NCBI GenBank assembly: GCA_007130345.1
Contig: SLSP01000097.1
Span: 1 to 17,579, forward strand
Source of the DNA: Thermoflexales bacterium
Lineage (GTDB): Bacteria > Chloroflexota > Anaerolineae > B4-G1 > SLSP01
Direction: 5' to 3'
DNA length: 17,579 bases
The position numbers were made by a program, and so were the translations under genes. Below are positions 14,818 through 17,579 of the stretch, piece after piece (the first letter of the stretch is position 1; each line of letters begins with the position of its first letter). The notes beneath the pieces are model-generated. The model saw nothing but the letters and a program-made list of their open reading frames with translations, ran no database searches and was not told the origin of the DNA.

Positions 14818-15606
14818 ATGAGCGCGATTATCCTCGAAAGTAGCCTGGTACACTATGAAGCCCTGGGGCGCGGCAAACCGCTACTATTCCTCCACGACTG
14901 GCTGGGATCGTGGCGCTATTGGGTGCCCACTATGGTGGATATGTCCTCATCCTATCGAGCCTATGCCCTGGATTTCTGGGGCTTTGGCGATTCCGACAAG
15001 GTCGCGGGACGCTATAGCGTGGCGGGATATGTGAGTCAGGTCGAACTCTTTATGGATCAAATGGGGATTGGGATGGTTCCCATCATCGGGCATGGCCTGG
15101 GCGGCGTGGTAGCGGTGCATTTCGCGCTGGCCCATCCTGACCGGGCCGAGCAGTTGATGATGGTGAGCACCCCCTTGACCAGCGGCGAAATTGCCCGCTC
15201 GCTGAGTGGCTTCAGCGGCGGCGAGAATCCGGCGAAGGCCATCCTGGGGCGCAAGCTCAAATCCTACGAAGAGGTCGATATGGAAGCGGCCAAGACCGAT
15301 GCCAACGCGGTGGTGCAAAGCGTCAGATCGGTGATGAACCAGGATTTGCTGGATGCCCTGGAAGACCTGGACTTGCCAGTGATGCTGGTGGCCGGTCAAG
15401 ATGATCCCATCATCCAGGTTCCCGATGATGATGTGTTGGAGGACCTGGATTACAACGTCTTCCCCTACATCTTTGAAGCATCGCAGCACTACCCTATGCT
15501 GGATGAGACAAGTAAATTCAATCGCTTGTTGCGGGATTTCTTGATTCATAAAGATAATTGGGATGAAATTGAGGTCAAAGATGAGTGGAAGCGCCGGATG
15601 CGCTGA
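14818..15606 (+). CDS. Alpha/beta-hydrolase paralogue lacking the catalytic serine
   Basis: A 262-residue paralogue of the hydrolase at 3940-4728. Both share VHYE, GRGKP, LHxWLGSWxYWxxTM and YALDFWGFGDSxK at matching positions. The nucleophile elbow here is IIGHGLGG: Gly93 replaces the Ser93 of the paralogue (codon GGC within 15094-15099). The acid Asp196 (AGQDDPII) and the base His224 (ASQHYPMLD) are kept. Classical serine-hydrolase catalysis is therefore not expected. It may be a binding or scaffold pseudo-enzyme, or use another chemistry as seen in a few alpha/beta-fold proteins. The reading frame is open and well kept, which argues for function rather than decay. GGGGGAG (14804-14810) precedes the ATG by 7 bases. 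It directly follows the CheY-like gene by 20 bp. Confidence 0.88.
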   Translation: MSAIILESSLVHYEALGRGKPLLFLHDWLGSWRYWVPTMVDMSSSYRAYALDFWGFGDSDKVAGRYSVAGYVSQVELFMDQMGIGMVPIIGHGLGGVVAVHFALAHPDRAEQLMMVSTPLTSGEIARSLSGFSGGENPAKAILGRKLKSYEEVDMEAAKTDANAVVQSVRSVMNQDLLDALEDLDLPVMLVAGQDDPIIQVPDDDVLEDLDYNVFPYIFEASQHYPMLDETSKFNRLLRDFLIHKDNWDEIEVKDEWKRRMR

Positions 15607-15644
15607 TGGATCATGATGCCTAGTAATCCCAGGCGGCTGATACG

Positions 15645-16418
15645 ATGAGATACCGCGAAGCGCAGCAAGACCCGTGGGCTGTGGGCTGGACCATCCGCGC
15701 GATGGTGCTGATCGCCTTTCTGGCTGCCTTCACCGTCCCGATGGGCATCGTGCCCATCATTCCGGGGGTGCGCGGCGAAGCGGGGCCGGTAGAACCGCCG
15801 GAAGGCCCCATTCGCATCTCATTGAGCACGCCTGTGCCGACGCCAACAGAACCGCCGGTAGCCCCCATACCGACAGCCACGCCCTCAACGCCGCTCATCG
15901 GCATTGTCGCGGGGCATTACGGGCACGATAGTGGTGCCGTCTGCCCCGACGGCCTGCAAGAAGTCGAGATCACCGTAGATGTGGCCCGCCGTGTCGTCGC
16001 GCTGCTGCACCAAAAAGGGTGGGAAGCGGATCTTTTAGAAGAATTTGATATGCGCTTGCACGGCTACCAGGCCGCCGCGCTGGTTTCCATCCACGCCGAT
16101 TCGTGCAACGTGCCCGGCAAGACCGGCTTCAAAGTCGCCGGAGCAGAAGCCAGCTACGCCCACCACTCGACCGATGCTCTGGTTGAGTGCTTGAGCTATC
16201 ATTATGGGCAGCGCACGGGCCTGCGCTTCGATGCTGACACGATTACCTACGATATGACCCGGTATCATACATTTTATGAAATTGATCGCAGCACCCCGGC
16301 AGTGATTATCGAAGCCGGTTTTATGCTGGAAGATCGAGAACTGTTGACGAAACGCAGCGACGTAGTCGCCAGAGGCATCACCGAAGGCATCATCTGTTTT
16401 GTGGAAGGTAACTGGTGA
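15645..16418 (+). CDS. N-acetylmuramoyl-L-alanine amidase (Amidase_3), membrane-anchored or secreted
   Basis: A 257-residue cell-wall hydrolase that would cleave the bond between muramic acid and the stem peptide outside the membrane. A hydrophobic segment at about 15-40 acts as a signal anchor or signal peptide. A Pro/Thr-rich linker (about 59-83) precedes the Amidase_3 domain (84-257). The zinc ligands are His91 (AGHYGHDSG), Glu106 (LQEVEIT) and His150 (SIHADS); the catalytic Glu223 lies in IIEAGFM. A weak AGGCGG (15631-15636) precedes ATG. The stop TGA (16416-16418) is partly formed by the first bases of the adjacent MITE-like element; without the element the gene would end one codon position alike at TAG. 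The protein sequence is unaffected. Confidence 0.92.
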   Translation: MRYREAQQDPWAVGWTIRAMVLIAFLAAFTVPMGIVPIIPGVRGEAGPVEPPEGPIRISLSTPVPTPTEPPVAPIPTATPSTPLIGIVAGHYGHDSGAVCPDGLQEVEITVDVARRVVALLHQKGWEADLLEEFDMRLHGYQAAALVSIHADSCNVPGKTGFKVAGAEASYAHHSTDALVECLSYHYGQRTGLRFDADTITYDMTRYHTFYEIDRSTPAVIIEAGFMLEDRELLTKRSDVVARGITEGIICFVEGNW

Positions 16419-16561
16419 GTCCTCTGAAAAAAGGCTAAAAATCCGATTTTTACACACGCAACTTACCACCTATATGAAATTCGCACGCGAAAAATCTCCC
16501 TCTAGGATCAAGTCTCTAAAAAATCGGATTATTTAGGGTTCTTTCAGTAGAGTCAACGGGT
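16410..16561. mobile_element. MITE-like inverted-repeat element, copy 2, with flanking duplication
   Basis: The element core is about 16417-16554 (138 bp). The left end is GAGTCCTCTGAAAAAAGGC and the right end GGGTTCTTTCAGTAGAGTC. Both continue inward into TCCGA blocks; the left has a near-perfect palindrome, AAAAATCCGATTTTT (16437-16451), and the right its relative at 16518-16534. Flanks AACTGGT (16410-16416) and AACGGGT (16555-16561) match at 6 of 7 positions. It shares with copy 1 the ends, ACACGC, TCAAGT-TCTAAAAA and the final TTTCAGTAGAGTCA, but is about 31 bp longer in the middle. No ORF. Confidence 0.7.
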
Positions 16562-16569
16562 AGCTATCG

Positions 16570-16585
16570 GCAACCGCGAGGTTGC
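16570..16585 (+). other. Small hairpin with GCGA tetraloop upstream of ssb
   Basis: GCAACC (16570-16575) and GGTTGC (16580-16585) pair around GCGA, a GNRA-type loop. No T-run follows, so a terminator is unlikely. The stretch up to ssb has only a weak promoter candidate (TTGCAT 16582-16587, TAAACT 16604-16609). Confidence 0.35.
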
Positions 16586-16657
16586 ATCATTTCACAAAGG
16601 GAATAAACTTGTAATCAGGTGTGATCATCATCATAGATTACGGGAAAGGAGAAACCA

Positions 16658-17092
16658 ATGTCCTATCAAAAGCTGATCATCGTAGGAAATCTGGGGCGCG
16701 ACCCAGAGATGCGCTATACACCCGACGGCACGCCCGTCACCTCGTTCAGCATGGCGACCAATCGCCGCTGGACTAACTCCGATGGCTCACAAAATGAAGA
16801 GACCATCTGGTTCCGCGTCTCAGCCTGGCGGCGGCAGGCTGAAATTGCCGCGCAATATCTCAGCAAAGGCCGGCAGGTGATGGTGGAAGGCCGCTTACAG
16901 GCCGACAAAGCCACCGGCGGCCCGCGCATCTGGACGCGCCAGGATGGCACCGCGGGGGCCAGCTTCGAGGTCACGTGCGACCGGTTGATTTTATTGAGCA
17001 ATCGTGGCGACGCCGGTTCTGGCCCCGGCCCCGGTGAAGACGATGGCGGCGGCGGCGCGGATTACATCCCAGAGGATGACATCCCGTTCTAG
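16658..17092 (+). CDS. ssb: Single-stranded DNA-binding protein
   Basis: A 144-residue SSB that coats single-stranded DNA in replication, recombination and repair. The OB-fold occupies about 1-112 (MSYQKLIIVGNLGRDPEMRYTPDGTPVTSFSMATNRRW..., IWFRVSAWRRQAE, VEGRLQ). A short Gly/Asp-rich linker of about 20 residues leads to the acidic tip PEDDIPF, the docking tail for partner proteins. The linker is short compared with that of E. coli SSB. AAGGAG (16646-16651), six bases before ATG, supports the start. The gene stands apart from the signalling run, behind the second MITE-like element, and is followed by a hairpin terminator candidate. Confidence 0.96.
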   Translation: MSYQKLIIVGNLGRDPEMRYTPDGTPVTSFSMATNRRWTNSDGSQNEETIWFRVSAWRRQAEIAAQYLSKGRQVMVEGRLQADKATGGPRIWTRQDGTAGASFEVTCDRLILLSNRGDAGSGPGPGEDDGGGGADYIPEDDIPF

Positions 17093-17130
17093 AGTGCCCG
17101 TCAGCGCGCCGAATGTGATGCTAACCCAAG

Positions 17131-17164
17131 CAGAGGGGCTGACGCTGGCCCCTCTGTATCGTTT
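17131..17164 (+). terminator. Probable intrinsic terminator after ssb
   Basis: CAGAGGGGC (17131-17139) and GCCCCTCTG (17148-17156) form a 9-bp GC-rich stem with an 8-nt loop, followed by TATCGTTT. The T-tract is short and broken, so termination may be partial. Confidence 0.55.
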
Positions 17165-17180
17165 AACCATCTGCAATTCT

Positions 17181-17201
17181 ATTTGCCATTTGCTATTTGC
17201 A
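17181..17201. repeat. Three tandem ATTTGCN heptamers
   Basis: Three contiguous 7-bp units, ATTTGC followed by C, T and A, lie just before the DUF3467 ribosome binding site. A fourth decayed unit (ATCTGTC) may follow. Confidence 0.5.
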
Positions 17202-17210
17202 ATCTGTCAC

Positions 17211-17217
17211 AGGAGGT
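17211..17217 (+). promoter_or_regulatory. Shine-Dalgarno deciding the DUF3467 start
   Basis: AGGAGGT lies five bases before ATG 17222, which begins MGSQRKLNVSLPPN. An in-frame ATG at 17183 would add 13 unrelated residues encoded by the heptamer repeat region, so it is rejected. Confidence 0.75.
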
Positions 17218-17221
17218 TTCT

Positions 17222-17533
17222 ATGGGATCCCAACGTAAACTGAACGTATCGCTCCCCCCGAATCTGGAGCCAATTTATGCCAATTTCTCGCTGATCACCC
17301 ATTCCCCCTCAGAGGTGATCGTCGATTTCGCGCAGATGATGCCCAATCACCCACAGGTACAAGTGCGCGGGCGCGTGGTCATGACGCCGTTGAACGCCAA
17401 GCTGCTGATGCGCGCGCTGGAAGACAATCTCAAGAAGTACGAATCGCGCTTTGGCGAGATCGTCATCCCTGGGCAAGGAGATGACTTGGCCCGCGAGTTC
17501 TTCGGCGGCGTGCATCCGCCGCAGGGGGAGTAA
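17222..17533 (+). CDS. DUF3467 family protein
   Basis: A 103-residue protein matching DUF3467: LNVSLPPNLEPIYANFSLITHSPSEVIVDFAQMMP, then a VRGRVVMTPLNAKLLMRALEDNLKKYESRFGEI core. The family is small, cytosolic and of unknown function; no catalytic residues are visible. The start at 17222 is shown by the strong ribosome binding site. It is separated from ssb by the terminator candidate and lies 5 bp before the next gene, so it probably heads or belongs to the downstream operon. Confidence 0.88.
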   Translation: MGSQRKLNVSLPPNLEPIYANFSLITHSPSEVIVDFAQMMPNHPQVQVRGRVVMTPLNAKLLMRALEDNLKKYESRFGEIVIPGQGDDLAREFFGGVHPPQGE

Positions 17534-17538
17534 CGCCG

Positions 17539-17579
17539 ATGACCGACTTGCAAACGTGGCTGGATGCCCTGGCCGCGCA
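17539..17579 (+). CDS. Start of an unidentified gene, cut by the window edge
   Basis: An ATG at 17539 opens a frame reading MTDLQTWLDALAA and runs off the end. A good ribosome binding site (GGAG, 17527-17530) lies inside the end of the DUF3467 gene, 8 bases upstream. Too little is present for any functional call. Confidence 0.6.
   Translation, partial: MTDLQTWLDALAA

Overview
The window is a GC-rich bacterial segment with all genes on the + strand. The gene families and their company (RecN, a DUF4388/PATAN protein with a Ras-like GTPase, a stand-alone V4R protein, an acyl-ACP-reductase-like protein, a very long multi-GAF histidine kinase, SSB, DUF3467) resemble the Chloroflexota, probably an Anaerolineae-type lineage. 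This assignment is a judgement from gene content, not from a marker-gene comparison.

Layout. 1-350 is a gene-free leader with one perfect 13-bp palindrome. 351-2195 is recN (DNA repair). A 266-bp gap with a good sigma70-like promoter leads into a two-gene unit, DUF4388 protein and small GTPase (2462-3848). A second promoter region (about 3874-3939), framed by a perfect 12-bp inverted repeat, precedes a long co-directional run. That run holds an alpha/beta hydrolase, a V4R protein, a hexapeptide-repeat (left-handed beta-helix) protein, an acyl-ACP-reductase-like oxidoreductase, a response regulator with a decayed GGDEF domain, an 1853-residue hybrid histidine kinase, a single-domain response regulator, a second alpha/beta hydrolase and a cell-wall amidase (3940-16418). 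Start/stop overlaps and short spacers suggest co-expression of most of this run. The last part has ssb, a hairpin terminator candidate, a DUF3467 protein and the start of another gene cut by the window edge.

Two copies of a short inverted-repeat element (about 107 and 138 bp, 5390-5496 and 16417-16554) lie between genes of the run. Each has imperfect terminal inverted repeats and a near-identical 7-bp flanking duplication. Conceptual removal of the second copy restores a TAG stop to the amidase gene, so these look like non-autonomous mobile elements (MITE-like).

How the genes may work together (inference). The middle block pairs possible lipid or acyl chemistry (hydrolase, acyl-ACP-reductase homologue, beta-helix protein) with a small-molecule-binding V4R protein and a soluble, multi-sensor phosphorelay. 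The two hydrolases are clear paralogues of identical length, but the second has glycine in place of the nucleophile serine, so it is probably a binding or signalling pseudo-enzyme. The most interesting reading is an uncharacterised acyl/aldehyde-linked signalling cluster; nothing in the sequence proves that.
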